Source: Deuterostichococcus epilithicus (lineage: Eukaryota > Chlorophyta > Trebouxiophyceae > Prasiolales > Stichococcaceae). From it: a DNA stretch of 64,000 nt. The DNA lies in contig JAVTLE010000001.1 of the NCBI GenBank assembly GCA_033439295.1, positions 1,240,001 through 1,304,000 of the forward strand, in the 5' to 3' direction. Numbering within the stretch: position 1 is the stretch's first letter; every line of letters starts with the position of its first letter. The position numbers and the translations under genes are program-made. Positions 13,501-26,836 of the stretch are shown in pieces. The notes beneath the pieces were generated by a model that was given only the letters and a program-made list of their open reading frames with translations, was not told the origin of the DNA and ran no database searches.

Positions 13501-14593
13501 ACGACGGCGCCGGCGTCAGACTGCACTGCCACTGTCGTTGCCTCCGTGGCGATGAAGCCGTCGATGTGCACGCCCAGGTCGCTGCAAGGGTCCGGAACCG
13601 CGTGCTTGAGACATTTGTTAGTCAGCGCAACAAGGCAGTACATCATTGCAGGCTCACTGTAGTGACTGCAGATCACTGCAGTGGCTGGGTCCGAGCTTCA
13701 GGCCAAGTTTGACTGCAATTTTGTCCACGAGGAGACAGCACGCACATCTTTGCGACATCGCCCTCCTTCAGCTCTGTGGCGTCATCAGCTGAGACCGGGC
13801 AGAAGTGGCCCACCACGCTGCAGAGGAAACACAGTAATGCACTGTCAGTGGCATGCCCAACCCTGAGCATCGCGGGTGCTCATGCGCAGCCCAATCCTGC
13901 CACCGATATGCAGGCATCGCACAGCCTCACCTGTTTACGGAAACGCATGTGGGGAAAGCGACGCCCTTCTCGATCTTCTTTCCCTTGAAGACCTTGGCAA
14001 TCGCCCTGCAGGTGGGGGATGCACAGTCATGCCGCCTGGTGTGATGCCGCGCATGCACGAGGCCGAACACGTCTGCAAGTGCGGCCCGCCGCGCTCAGAA
14101 ACGCAGCGCACTCTGTGATTGCTGCGTCGCCCTTGCTGCAGAGCTCCACGATTTTTGCGCCCGGCTTTGCAGCGGCAACGACGGCAGCGATGGCGCCTGA
14201 GTGCACAGTGCAGCTGTTCAGTGAAATTTGCAAGAGGGGCACCCAGAACACGAGGGCTGCGTCCCCGGACAGCATGGTGGCGCATGCATGCAATCAACAA
14301 ACATGCAGAGTTTGCCGGGTACGCACTGTTGGCGATGTCCGCCGCAGCCTTGTACTTTGTGACAACGTCAGACTGCACAATCAAAACAGCTTGTATTGCT
14401 GAAAATTTTGGTGCTCAGGGCAGTCAGGCCTCATGCGGAAGCGACTGCATGCAGCAGGGCAGCATTGTTGACGGTGAGTCTGATGCCATGATCATGCAGG
14501 GGTGCAGGCAATGCCAGCACATGATCCTGCACTCACGTTGCTGAGATCGAGCTCCTGCTGCTCTCCCTCGTAGTCGCTGTCGCTGTCCGACAT
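10515..14593 (-). CDS. PA2G4: Proliferation-associated protein 2G4 / EBP1 (methionine-aminopeptidase-like)
   Basis: Eleven exons splice to 390 aa, the family's usual length: 14537-14593, 14327-14372, 14112-14196, 13931-14005, 13746-13817, 13389-13581, 12891-13082, 12264-12340, 11713-11866, 10996-11091 and 10515-10640. The protein starts MSDSDSDYEGEQQ. It shows the family blocks DVVTKYKAAADIAN, HIDGFIATEATT, VEGVLSHQMKQFVID, YKLKMKASR, GLVECLNHGLLHPYPVLHEK and FKATVLLMPNGSDRV, and ends in a lysine-rich tail (LKSKKKKSKSNKKKAKEAD). Family knowledge: a pita-bread fold without peptidase activity that binds rRNA and ribosomes and controls growth, shuttling between nucleolus and cytoplasm. The intron starting at 10995 reads AAG|GCGCGC, a GC donor; no GT donor there keeps the frame. 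Confidence 0.95.
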
Positions 14594-15075
14594 CGGTGCT
14601 GGCTGCAGATGACTCCGAGTTGCTGGTTCCTTCACGGACTATCGGCCTGCCCTCACAGCGGCTCTCTACTTGGGAACAGAAGCGTTTTTAATGCGCTCGG
14701 CGATGGCTGAACTCGCGAATTCTGAATTTGCGCGAAGCTGCGATAATCTCCGAGGCGGCAGGGGGGCGCTGAAAAGCTGGGCCCAAGGGCTTTTCAGCAC
14801 TTGGTTGATTTCGCGAGTCGCAGAGCAGGTGCGCCACTCTCAGCAGGTGCAGTCCCCCAGCTTGGCTCTGTGAAGTATTTACACCGTCAGGTTGTGCTGC
14901 TGGGCGTGTCCTGAACATTCTTGAAGGGCCTTCACGTCAGCCAGTGTTCCTACCAAGACTCCAGATCGTCCACCTCTCTGGACCTCACTTTCACTTCACA
15001 GCGTGCACCTTGCCAACTTGCAGCAGCAGTAGCAGGCTCGCAAATACGATGCTGTAGATTCGTCGTTTCGCAGCG
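14594..15075. promoter_or_regulatory. Divergent upstream region of PA2G4 and YOS1
   Basis: About 480 bp separates the PA2G4 start (14593, minus) from the YOS1 start (15076, plus). It must carry both promoters. I see no TATA box or other element I can defend. Confidence 0.4.
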
Positions 15076-15615
15076 ATGACGCTCTGGCCGCTGGTTCAGG
15101 CAAGCTGAATGCTGGTCCGAATGTTTGGCGGTGGACGCTAGGTGTGCACCTTGGCTAACGGAAACTTCCTGCTGCGCAGTCGGTGCTGCTGTTCGTTAAC
15201 GGTGTAGCCATCCTCAACAACGAGCGCTTCCTCGAGAAATGTGGGTTCTGTTCTGGCGTGTCTGACAATCTGCCCTGCATGCTGCCCAGCCCCGGGCGGC
15301 GGTGCGAGAAGGTGGCCCGGATGCAAATGTTACGTTCCCCTTGTGCCGCAGATGGGTGGGGATTCTCACAGATGGGCAGTGGTGACGGCACGGGCCCAGG
15401 ACACAATGCGCTGAAGAACCAGATCGTCGGGTTTTTGTTTGCAGCGCAGTACATGCGAGGTGCGTTACTGGACTGTGTGTGACAGCATGCACTGATGCTG
15501 TGGGTGGAAGTGCATATCGCATCCTCCGAGCTTAGGTCATACTCTATCGACGCTTGCAGTGCCATTGATCTTCCTCAACGCCGTCACTGTGTTCGTGAAG
15601 CTGCTGTTCGGATGA
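15076..15615 (+). CDS. YOS1: YOS1 / IER3IP1-like ER-Golgi transport protein, 82 aa
   Basis: Four exons (15076-15099, 15180-15240, 15352-15459, 15560-15615) give 82 aa, the usual size for this family. It begins MTLWPLVQSVLLFVNGVAIL, then has NNERFLEKYGWGFSQMG, ALKNQIVGFLFAAQYMR and a second membrane segment PLIFLNAVTVFVKLLFG before TGA. Plant YOS1 has the same order: a first hydrophobic helix, ERFL, a GW turn, KxQIVG, QYMR and a final helix ending in G. Yeast Yos1 works with Yip1 and Yif1 in COPII vesicle budding. The first exon is only 24 nt and its intron begins CAG|GCAAGC, a textbook GC donor. The gene sits alone between two minus-strand genes and is easily missed by automatic annotation. 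Confidence 0.93.
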
Positions 15616-15984
15616 CAAGGGAGGGCAAGCAGGCAGTTTCTCAGAGAGATTGTTACCTCGAGTGGGAACTCTAGTGCAGCAACACAAGACTGCTGCCGTA
15701 GACCTGGTTTGTTACATAATGGCCTGAATACGACTTGTCCCAACCACAGACGCGCCTTCTCGAACATGCACAACAGCCACGAGCAGAACCCGAAACGCAG
15801 CGGCGCTCAATTGATCACCCGTCACCAACACCTCCATCAGGCACCGCACTCTGATGGAGGTCCTAGAGACAGGATTTGCCGGCGGCCAGCTCCCGAATGC
15901 CGCAAACGGTGTCCAAAAAACACGCTAGCGACTGGCGTATGTGCACGACACGATGCTGACTTCAAACCACCCAGTTCTGGCGTT
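15616..15984. other. Convergent 3' region between YOS1 and TPI
   Basis: About 370 bp between two stop codons. Nothing beyond presumed 3' UTRs is visible. Confidence 0.4.
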
Positions 15985-17832
<1,848 letters not shown>

Positions 17833-18771
17833 GGCTGTGACTTGCCGCGTGCCCGTTCCGCGGGCCCGACTGAGTGTGCTGGCGACCTGCGATTTTGCAA
17901 GTCACGAATCTCAGGTGCAATAGCTCGTGGATCGGACCCAGCCGAGCTAAGTGTTGAGGGTTTGGAGGCCTGGAGAACGTGCATGCAGCAATCCTGCATG
18001 CACGCCTGCGACGGAACAACATGTGACTGGGCGCCCGATTGTGCTTGCCAATCTCGACACGACCGTCCGAAACATGAGCCATTTGAGCCCCGATCGCGGC
18101 TGCCACGGTGCACTGGACCGGCTGAGGGTGCAGGTAAGGGTCGTGGGTGGGGTGGTTGACCTTGTGCTGGAAGCTGTGGCTGGCTGGGCGCCAGAGGCTG
18201 GCAGAGCACCGAGGCTGGGCGGCTGAAATGTGCGCGCAGTGGGTGTTGACCGATGTGCGTGCGAACATTATGCGGAAGGGTTACGGATGCGAATGACGCT
18301 CTGGCAGCCACACGCCCACAGGATCTGGAACTGCAGCTTCGCACTAGGCTGTCCGGCCTGGAGTTCTATCTTTGCTGATTTACCATCGACCCCTCTTCCA
18401 ATCACTTCACTACCTCGAACGATTGGCGTTAGTTTTGAACATTGAGCAGAGGTGCAGCGAGGCAAACTCGTCAAGTGGCAGCTGTGTCTCGCTTGCATTG
18501 TGACGCGACAGAGCTTGCGCTCGGTCACTGCCGACGTTGAGTCGTTTTGATCACGCGGTAACACTTTGAGTTTGGCTCATCTGCCGGTACAGAGCAACAC
18601 CAGAAGTCCTCCGACACTTGTACACCAGCACATTCAGTCAACAGTTGTTGTTGTTTCATCGTCTGCACTGTCCATTTCATAACCGTCTTTCACAAGGCAG
18701 AGGCGCAGCAGCATAACAGCGCCGCCCACGCCGGGGCGTCCGTCCATGCTGGCGCGGCTGCGGCGGGCTCC
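17833..18771. promoter_or_regulatory. Divergent region between TPI and the ERGIC3-like gene
   Basis: About 940 bp between opposite start codons. It must hold both promoters and could hide a transit-peptide exon for TPI. Long minus-strand open frames occur (for example 17766-18344) but have no family signature. Confidence 0.4.
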
Positions 18772-21308
18772 ATGTCCCTGAAGACTCAGTCGCTGCGCAC
18801 ATTGTCGGGCGTCGATGCATACGCCAGAGCAGAAGGGCACCTCGTGGAGCGCACTGCCGTCGGCGCAGTCAGTGAGTGTCGTGGTGCTAGCAGGTTGTGC
18901 GCCGAATGCGAACCGTAGGACGTCGCAGCTCGTGTCATGACTGTATCCTCTCCCGCAGTCACGATCATCGGCGCGATCATGGCGGCAATGCTCTTTGCCA
19001 ACGAGTTCAGCGTCCTGATGCGGCACCAGCGCACAGAGCAGGCGAGGTCCATGGAAATTCATCCGCCCTGATGTTTTAGGTTGATCTCTACAATGAGTGC
19101 TCACCGCATTCAATCAGTGCTCACAAACGAGTGCTCACAGCAATCAATGCGGTGCTCACCACAACCAATGCGGTGAGCAAAGAGTGCTCACGGCAACCAA
19201 GTCGATGAGTGCTCTCTGCAAGCAATGCAGATGGGCGTGGACATGCATCGGTCCACGCTTCTCAAACTGAGCCTCAACATGAGCTTCCCTAGCCTGCCAT
19301 GCCAAGGTGAGCGCCTGCTTCTGGACGATTGGCGGCATTTTTTAAGTCTGCATGTGCATTGATGTGCAGTCGAGTGATTTGCAAATCTCGTCCTGCAATG
19401 CAGCCGTCAGCATGGACCTGGCAGATCTGGCGACCGGGGTGCATAATGTGGCGGTGAACACAGAAGACACGCGGCTGGCGCGTGGCGGTCAGGCACGCTT
19501 CATGTGTCAAAGACACACGTGCAAATTGAACATGACCGCGTGTTATACAGTGTGGACTGGAGCCTCAGCATGCGGCAATGCACATCATCCTGCAACGCCA
19601 TGTGAGCATCCGGGTGTGCTGCAGATACACAAGTACCGCCTAGACTCGCAAGGGAGGCACATAGGAGGGCATGAGTACATCCGGCCGCGCCCGACCGGAG
19701 GGTTCTTCATCGGCCTCATGTCTGACATCCAGGTTGGGCACTCTGCGCGTCTGCCAGTAATGTCCAACGGCGACGTGATGCGTGTATCCTCACAAACACC
19801 TCTGCATGCCGGGACCTCTTGCATCAGCTGATCAAGTCGCAATGCCGCCGTCGCGCAGGACCCGGCAGCGCTTTCGCAAGCATTGAGGGACAAAGAGGGC
19901 TGCCAGATCAGCGGGTGGCTGGAGGTGGGCCTGCTATCTGTATGTCGCTTCGTTTGGTGCCAGCACCCTCGCTCCATTCCAGGTGATGCAGCCAGTCACC
20001 CAGCCAACACGCCCGGATCACGGCAGACTGACGCCTGGTTGATGACACAGGTGCAGCGCGTCGCCGGCAACTTCCATGTCTCAGTCACGGCAGAGGACTT
20101 CTTCATGCTCGAGGACACACAGGCGAGTCCTGGCAGGGGATCACACACTGTGCTGTGTTGCACACCACAGTAAGCTATGCCCAGCGTCTGACGTGAGCAT
20201 CGCTGCGACACGCAGGCAGAGATGCGGGCAGCTTTGAAGGAGGCGCAGGAGAAAGCTGGTGGCGCAGGACACCCAGTGTTCTTGGACGTGCGCCTGCTGC
20301 TGCTCAAGCCTGCTTCCTTCCTGACTGCATATCTCGAACGACTTTCCTGCCAAAACAGCCCACAACATGAAACTGAAGTTGTCAAAACAGCACTTCCCAG
20401 GCTTCAAACGCCTTGCCTTCAGTGCATGCTGACTTTCATACCGTATGCATACGCAGGTCTCGCCAGACACCTCGCGCATCAACGTGAGCCACATCATCCA
20501 TCACATCTCCTTCGGCGAGGAGTTCCCCGGGCAGGTGACACACACACATTCTCCGCACGGCTTCAAAGATTGAAATTTTAGCTCCGGCATGTGCACATTG
20601 TGCGAGCAATCGCCTCGCCTCCGGACTGCCGCCGCAGGTGAACCCCCTGGACGGGTACCAGCGCATGTGCGACCGGGGCAGCGGCACCTTCAAGTACTTT
20701 TTGAAGGTGGTACCCACAGAATACCAGGATAAGCGAGGCGCGTCGCTTTTCTCAATTGCCTTGTAAAGTGTACACACTCCTGAGTGTTCCAATCTTCGCT
20801 TGCTGCTTGGTACGACCCCGATCAAATCCAGGTGAGGTTGCCGCATTGCGGGGAGACTTGCCGTGAGCCCTGGTGTCGTGTTCGGCGCACAGGCCATCGA
20901 TTTGACACCAGCCAGTTCAGCGTGACAGAATACTACAGCAGGATCTCAAAGGGGCGGGGGCAGATGCCGGCGGTGTTCCTGATCTACGATCTGTACCCCA
21001 TCAGCATCTCGATCAGCGATTCGAGGCGCAGCATCGCCCATTTCCTCGTTAGGGTGTGCGCCGTGCTGGGCGGTGTGTTTGCAGTCACAGGTGCGGGCTC
21101 CAATTTGCCTCGTGTGCTGTGATGAAGCCTCCTGGTCCTGCATCGCCACCGCATGCCCCCGCAGTGGTCCTCTGCAGAATGCCCGCAGGGCAAAAGCTCT
21201 TCGTTTGCTGCCGCAGGAATGATCGACAGGTTTGTGCACCGATTCATTTTGACGCTGTTCCAGCCGCCGCGGCCGCGGCTGCGCCCCGGCCTGGCGGGTC
21301 TCTCATGA
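18772..21308 (+). CDS. ERGIC3: ERGIC3 / Erv46-like ER-Golgi cargo receptor
   Basis: Twelve exons close to 364 aa: 18772-18871, 18959-19041, 19231-19306, 19404-19453, 19625-19732, 19859-19924, 20051-20122, 20216-20287, 20457-20534, 20638-20737, 20893-21090 and 21217-21308. It starts MSLKTQSLRTLSGVDAYARA with a first membrane helix (AVITIIGAIMAAMLFANEF). Family blocks follow: NMSFPSLPC, KEGCQISGWLEVQRVAGNFH, RINVSHIIHHISFG, NPLDGY, KVVPTEY, TSQFSVTEYYS and IYDLYPISISI. A second helix (HFLVRVCAVLGGVFAVTG) and MIDRFVH end it. Family members cycle between ER and Golgi, helping load COPII cargo. Three introns start with GC (19042 CAG|GCGAGG, 20123 CAG|GCGAGT, 20738 GAG|GCGCGT). Each is the option I found that restores the conserved frame. 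An extra 24-residue Ala/Glu-rich loop comes from exon 20216-20287. Confidence 0.93.
19093..19230 (+). repeat. Degenerate ~22-bp minisatellite filling an intron up to its acceptor
   Basis: Units built on GAGTGCTCAC plus GCAATCAATGCG-like sequence recur at about 19093, 19115, 19128, 19151, 19181 and 19206. The last unit ends GCAAGCAATGCAG, which is itself the splice acceptor of exon 19231-19306. The array fills most of the GC-AG intron 19042-19230. Confidence 0.8.
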
Positions 21309-22378
21309 TCTATTGTAAACAGGCACTCGCAGCAACTAGATGCGGTTTGCCAGGAGACGAAGAAGAAAGGGGTCAGGGTGCCAAGGGGGCCATCATTTTG
21401 CGGCCTTATGAGTCACCCACACGTGCTACAGCTTCGTCCCGGCCCGCGATCATGGCACCCACCACCACATCCAAGCTTCAATTGTACCAGTGTGGAATTT
21501 AAGGGACGCTGCAGATTAAGCAACACACCCGCAACCGGACTTCAGAATCTGGAGTGTTCCAACCAGCACTCTGCAGCCCGGCGAGGTGACAGGTTGTGGC
21601 TCTTGGACCTAGCACTGACTGGCGTGTGGCGGAGGGCGGAGCCATGGCGAGGTGGGCACGACGGCTCGGGCGCAGCAGCTGAAGGCGACCGACCTGAGAG
21701 CAGCAGGAGAGCGTGACTGCTCCAGCCAGGTGCCGCGAGGCCCTGCCACCTGCCGTTGCCTCCCAAGTAGACACCAGGTGCCTTTAGCTGTGCATGGCGG
21801 GCAGTCCAGCTCTCGCAGCCCATCGACCAGTCGCGCGAAACTCGTTCCTGAGACGGTTCAGGGCCGGGGTTCGGCATGCGCAAGCGGTAACACTTGCTAA
21901 GGGCTTTTCCCCTTCGTTGTTGACTACACCGCACAGACCCTCGTGTTGCAAGCTGCGACCTTGCAGAGCTCTGCGTTCAAAAAGACGCAGTGGTCAGCAT
22001 GCGGCTGCTGAAGCCCACTGCGCGACGGGCAATGTGCACACCTCCCGCTAGCTGACATTCTGCAGATGTACAACCTCGGCTTCGGGGTGCACTTGCCCAT
22101 CTGGTCGCCCCGTTGCCGCACCATACCACGCGATGCAAATTTGCATTCTTCTGGCTGCACACGCGCGGCGGACGCTGCTGCGCTGCGTTCCAGGATCCAC
22201 AGCCAGCAGCCAAGAGTGCTTGTTGCTCCTCAACGCGTCAGCAAATCACGCGACACATGTGGCTGTTCCCGAACCACGGGCGTGCAAGCCGACATCATCG
22301 CCACGCCTTCCGCAGGCGCGCCTAGCATCTCGGTGCTTCAGCCGAACGATCTGACGGCCGGCGCTAGGCGGCGCCACC
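21309..22378. other. Intergenic stretch, nothing recognised
   Basis: About 1.07 kb between the ERGIC3-like stop and the start of the Kelch-RING gene, both on the plus strand. Open frames on both strands overlap and lack family features. The start codon at 22379 sits in a strong context (GCCACCATGC). Confidence 0.4.
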
Positions 22379-25300
22379 ATGCGCGCCACCGGCGATGACG
22401 AGCTGGTCGTGGAGCGCTCCCGCCACGGGCCCTGCTTCGACAGCTTCTCCGAGAGCTGCGACTCGAGAGAGGGCTCCCGCAAGGCCGGCGCCGCAGCAAG
22501 CGGCGCCTTTGGCTCCTTCAGCGGCGCGCAGGTCCGCCTCGGCGGTGGCGGCGGCAGGAATGGCAGCGGCAGGCATGGCAGCGGCAAGCACGCGGCGTCG
22601 GCCTGGCGTGCCGGCCGGTCGCTGCACAGCGGGCTGGAGTTCTACCGCGCGAAGCAGCAGCAGGAGGCGGAGCGCGCCGCCCCGCAGCGCCTGGGCGGCG
22701 GCTCCCTGCAGCGGGGCAGCGCCTTCCAGGCGGCGCAGCAGCCGTGCCGGCCCGAGGGCTCCGTATCGCGGCACCGCGGCGCGCAGTTCTACGCGGAGGC
22801 CGCGGCGCGGTGGCGGGCGGCCGTCGAGAGCGGCGACCCCCGCCGCGTCGCCGAGCTTGAGCGTGAGTTTCAGTACCACTGCCGCAGCGGCGCGCTTGCC
22901 TGCATGCATTCATTCAGTGTCAGTGCATGGCCAAGGTGATCGGGGTGGCTTTTTCAATGTGGCCTTTCCACTCTTCCCTCCCATCTGATTGATCATGCAT
23001 CGCCCTTTACATGTAAGGATCTGCATCATCTCACAGAGCGGGAGGCGGCGGAGAGCCGTGAGGCCCCTGCGGCAGCGCCGGCGGCGGATTTGCCAGCCTC
23101 GGCTGGCGTGTTCTTCGACTTTCCGGAGACTGGCGGCAGCGGGCTGCACGCGCGCTGGTGTCACGCCGTCGCCTCCGTCGGCGAGCGCCTCTACGTATAT
23201 GGCGGCCTGGGCCTTGGCGACCGGCCGCTGTCCGACATCCACTTCTTCAGCGTCAGTGAGCGCCTGGCCCTCTAAGTGTCACCCAGTATCAGGGATTCTG
23301 AAAACCTCGTCTGCTGTGTGTGGTGCCCAGCGCTCGCAGGCTTCAGCAGCCTCGGCATGGTTCTGCTTACCAAAGGTTCCTCAGCTTGCTCATGGGCAGT
23401 CACGCCAGTGCAACGCTACAATGAAAGCTTGCTCGCCGACTGTGTCACTTGCCGTGTGCGCAGCAACGAATATGTGGCGGCCGGTGCACCCTGCGGGTGG
23501 CAGGAAGGACGCGCCGCCCGCGCTGTGGGGCCACGCCATCGCGGCGTCGCAGGGCAAGATCTGGGTGGCCGGCGGCCGCAGCGCCCGGAAGCTGCAGCGC
23601 AAGACCTTCAGCCTGGACATAGGTGGATGCCCCCAGGCGCCCAGTACTGCAGCACTGATGAAAGTTTGTTCCTGTGTTCAGAAGGGCCTCAACAGGTCGC
23701 ACCCTGATAGCGACGCCGCAGTCTACCATCTTGGCCGGGTCCAGTCAGGTGTGCTGTCAGGTCTGCTGCATCGCCGCCACGAGGCCCGACATGCCGGCTT
23801 TGCGCGCCGTGCAGAAACGCTGGCGTGGAAGGCACTGAAGGACAGCCAGCACGCGCCGGCCGGCGTGGCGGAGCTCACCCTGACCGCCGTCGGCGAGCAG
23901 GGCGTCGTGGCCTTCGGCGGCCTGGGGTCCAAGCGCGCCTCGGCGAAGCTGCACCAGCTGCAGCCCGCCACGAGCACCTGGTGTACGCTGGACGCCACGG
24001 GGGTAGGCCTTCTGGCCGTGTGCTGGCCGTGCACTCCATGCTGACGGTGTACGGGGCTCCCAGCTGCCATCTGCTCCGTAGCTTGAGGGAGGCCCCCAGC
24101 ATGCACCACGTGATGCTGCCGGCGCCTCTGTGCACGAGCGGCTGGCTCCCGCTGCTCGATGCTCTGTGCAGTGCAAGCTCCCGTTGTCACCCGGCTGCCA
24201 CGACCCCCCTCACAGGCGGCGCCGTCGCCGCGCGGGCAGCACACTGCGGTCTTCGACGGCGACGACCAGCTCATCATCTTCGGCGGCGTCGACGCGAACG
24301 AAGGCTACGCAGCGCCGGCGGTGCACGTGCTGAGCCTCAGCCAGCGGCGCTGGTGGACGCCCGAAGTTTCAGGGGAGGGCCCCGGGCAGCGGGCCCGGCA
24401 CTGCGCCGCGATGCTGGGCCAGAACGGGACGCGCACCATGGCAGTCTTTGGCGGCCGCTCCCCCACGGTGAGCCATTACTGTGCAGCGCGCGGCCAGGCT
24501 CGCACCTCGTAGAGCACTGCACGAGCAGGCATGACGAGTGCCGACCTGGAAACAGCGCCTTCCCGGTGCTGGCCTTGATGCGCCAACCACAATCCAATTC
24601 TGCCTCACATGCACCCGCCCGAAGTCCAGCGTCGCCAGCGCTGACATGCCTTGCATGCGCCATCGCAGGGCGGCCTGCTGAACGACGTGTGGCTGCTGGA
24701 CGTCGCCTCCTGGCGCTGGCTGCGCGGCGCGCCGCTGGGGGCGTCGCCCACGGGACGGCAGGGCGCCGCGGCGACGGTGCTGGCCGGCGCGCGCATTGCC
24801 GTGTGCGGCGGCATGTCGGGCGCTGGCCCCCTGGACACTCTGCTGCTGCTGTCTGGCGACTTCGGGCCAGAGCTGGCGCCGCTCGCGGCGCAGCTGTCGC
24901 TCATCCGGCGCTCGGCGCCTGCGGCGCCGGACGCCGGTTCATGGAGTGCCGCCGGGGCGGCCGCTCGNCCTGGGGACGGCNGCGGCCTGGGCGTTGTCGC
25001 CGGGCGAGCCCGCCCGGGCGGTGCCGCCGCCGGCGACGCAAGCAGGAGCGACAGCGCCGGGCCCGGGACGCTGCTGGCGGAGCGGCCAATGCCGCCGCCG
25101 CCGCCGGCGGGGGCGACCGCCGCCGCCCGCGACGGCCAGCCGCAGCAGGAGGTGCGCTGGGCGGACGACGTGGGCGTCGCGGCGGTGCAGCTGACGGAGC
25201 TGCTGCGACGGCGCAACGTTGCGGAGGCGGCGGCGGAGGCCGNCCGCCGCGCGGAGCTCGCTGAGCGCCNNTTCCAGGGCGAGCGCCGGCNCAGCGNGGC

Positions 25301-26797
25301 GCTGCAGGCCGAGGTGCCCGCTGCTGTGCCCACACACATGACCTGGCTCTCAATGTTCATCTTCTGCCAGCAAGCTTCAAAACTGGTCTGCCTCGAGCTA
25401 GAATCACAGCATCCACGCCGGTCAGAGACTGGCCGCTTGAAGGTGACTGCCAAGCGTACATCCTTCGCTTTGTGGCGCCCTGAGAGGCGCAAGGCCGGGC
25501 GCGGCGCACAGGCAATCGAACCATGCATGCCCACATCATCACTGAAGCGCAGGCAAGCGTTGGAGTCAGCCCTGCTGCTCTCCCGGTTGCGCAGGTGGCG
25601 CAGCTGCGGCTGCTGGCGTCGGAGGCGGAACAGGCGGCGGCGGACGCCAGCTCGGCGCTGCGAGACGAGACGCGGCGGGCGCAGCGCGACCAGGGCCTCG
25701 TCCGCGCAGAGCTCTCCGCCGCCACCGAGCAGATACAGGCGCGCTAGCAGCAGACTGTCGCAGCTGCAGCAACTGGACCCGCATCCGACAGTTCAGTCCT
25801 TGCATCTGGCAGACCTTCCAGGCAACAGGCATGCAGCCATCCATTGACGGGTTATCCTGTTGCATTGCATTGCATGTAGCATGCTGCTGTAGGACGGATG
25901 CCACCCAGCCCGGAACAACCACCTGATGAACCGCAGTCTGTGCCCACCGCAGCAGCTGGAGTCGCGCTGCAAGGCTGATGCCACAGAGGTGTCAGAACCC
26001 GGTCCGAACGTAGCACGCTTCTGCTCACCGCAGGAGCTCAAGTCTGAGCTGGCGGTGGCGCAGCAGCAGGCGTCCGACTGCATGCGCATGCGCGAGGCCG
26101 CGGTGACGGCCGCCGCGCGGGAGCGCGNCGCNAGCAACGCTGCCGCCGCGGCGCAGGCGCAGTGCGCGTCGCTGCGCCGCCGCTGCACCGACCTGTCCCA
26201 GCGGCTGCACGCGCAGCGCAGTGCCGCGGCGGCGGCGGCGGCCGGCGGCAACGGCCCGGCGCGGCAGGCCGGGTCGGGCGGCGGGCCGCCGTCGGCGGCG
26301 TCGATGGCGCGTTCATCGTCGGGAGGCACGCCGCTGAGCCACCTGCCCAGCATTGGGGAGGAGGTTGCCGCTTCAGTAGCTTCCTCCTCCCAGCATCAGC
26401 AGGATACTGCAGCCGCTGCCTTGCCCGCCGTCGATGCGCCCGCCGTGTGCTTGACTGTGCGGACATCCTCTGCCGAGGCGGCGGCGGCATGGGCAGATGA
26501 GGTAACAGTCAGCGGTGGCCAGACCGGGCAGGCTGCCGACGGCGGCGGCAGCGGTGCCGCTGCGTTTGCAGACAGCCTGGACTCTGCCTTCGAGCGCTGG
26601 TCCATGGGCGGCGCTGCGACGCCGCCGCCGACGCCGCCTGGCGGCGAGGCCCCGGCCGACACGCCGACGGCGGGCGTGCTGGGCATGTTTGCCAGCATTC
26701 TGGCCGAGGCGCAGCCCATGCTGCATGCCAGATCGGCGCCAGACGCCATTTCGCTGCCGGCGTCGTCACCGCAGCAGCAGCAGCCACAGCAGCAGCC

Positions 26798-26836
<39 letters not shown>

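Noticed and set aside
20638-20763. Continuation of the ERGIC3-like exon through to the TAA near 20764
   Set aside because: It loses the conserved TSQFSVTEYY block. A GC donor at 20738 restores the family sequence exactly.
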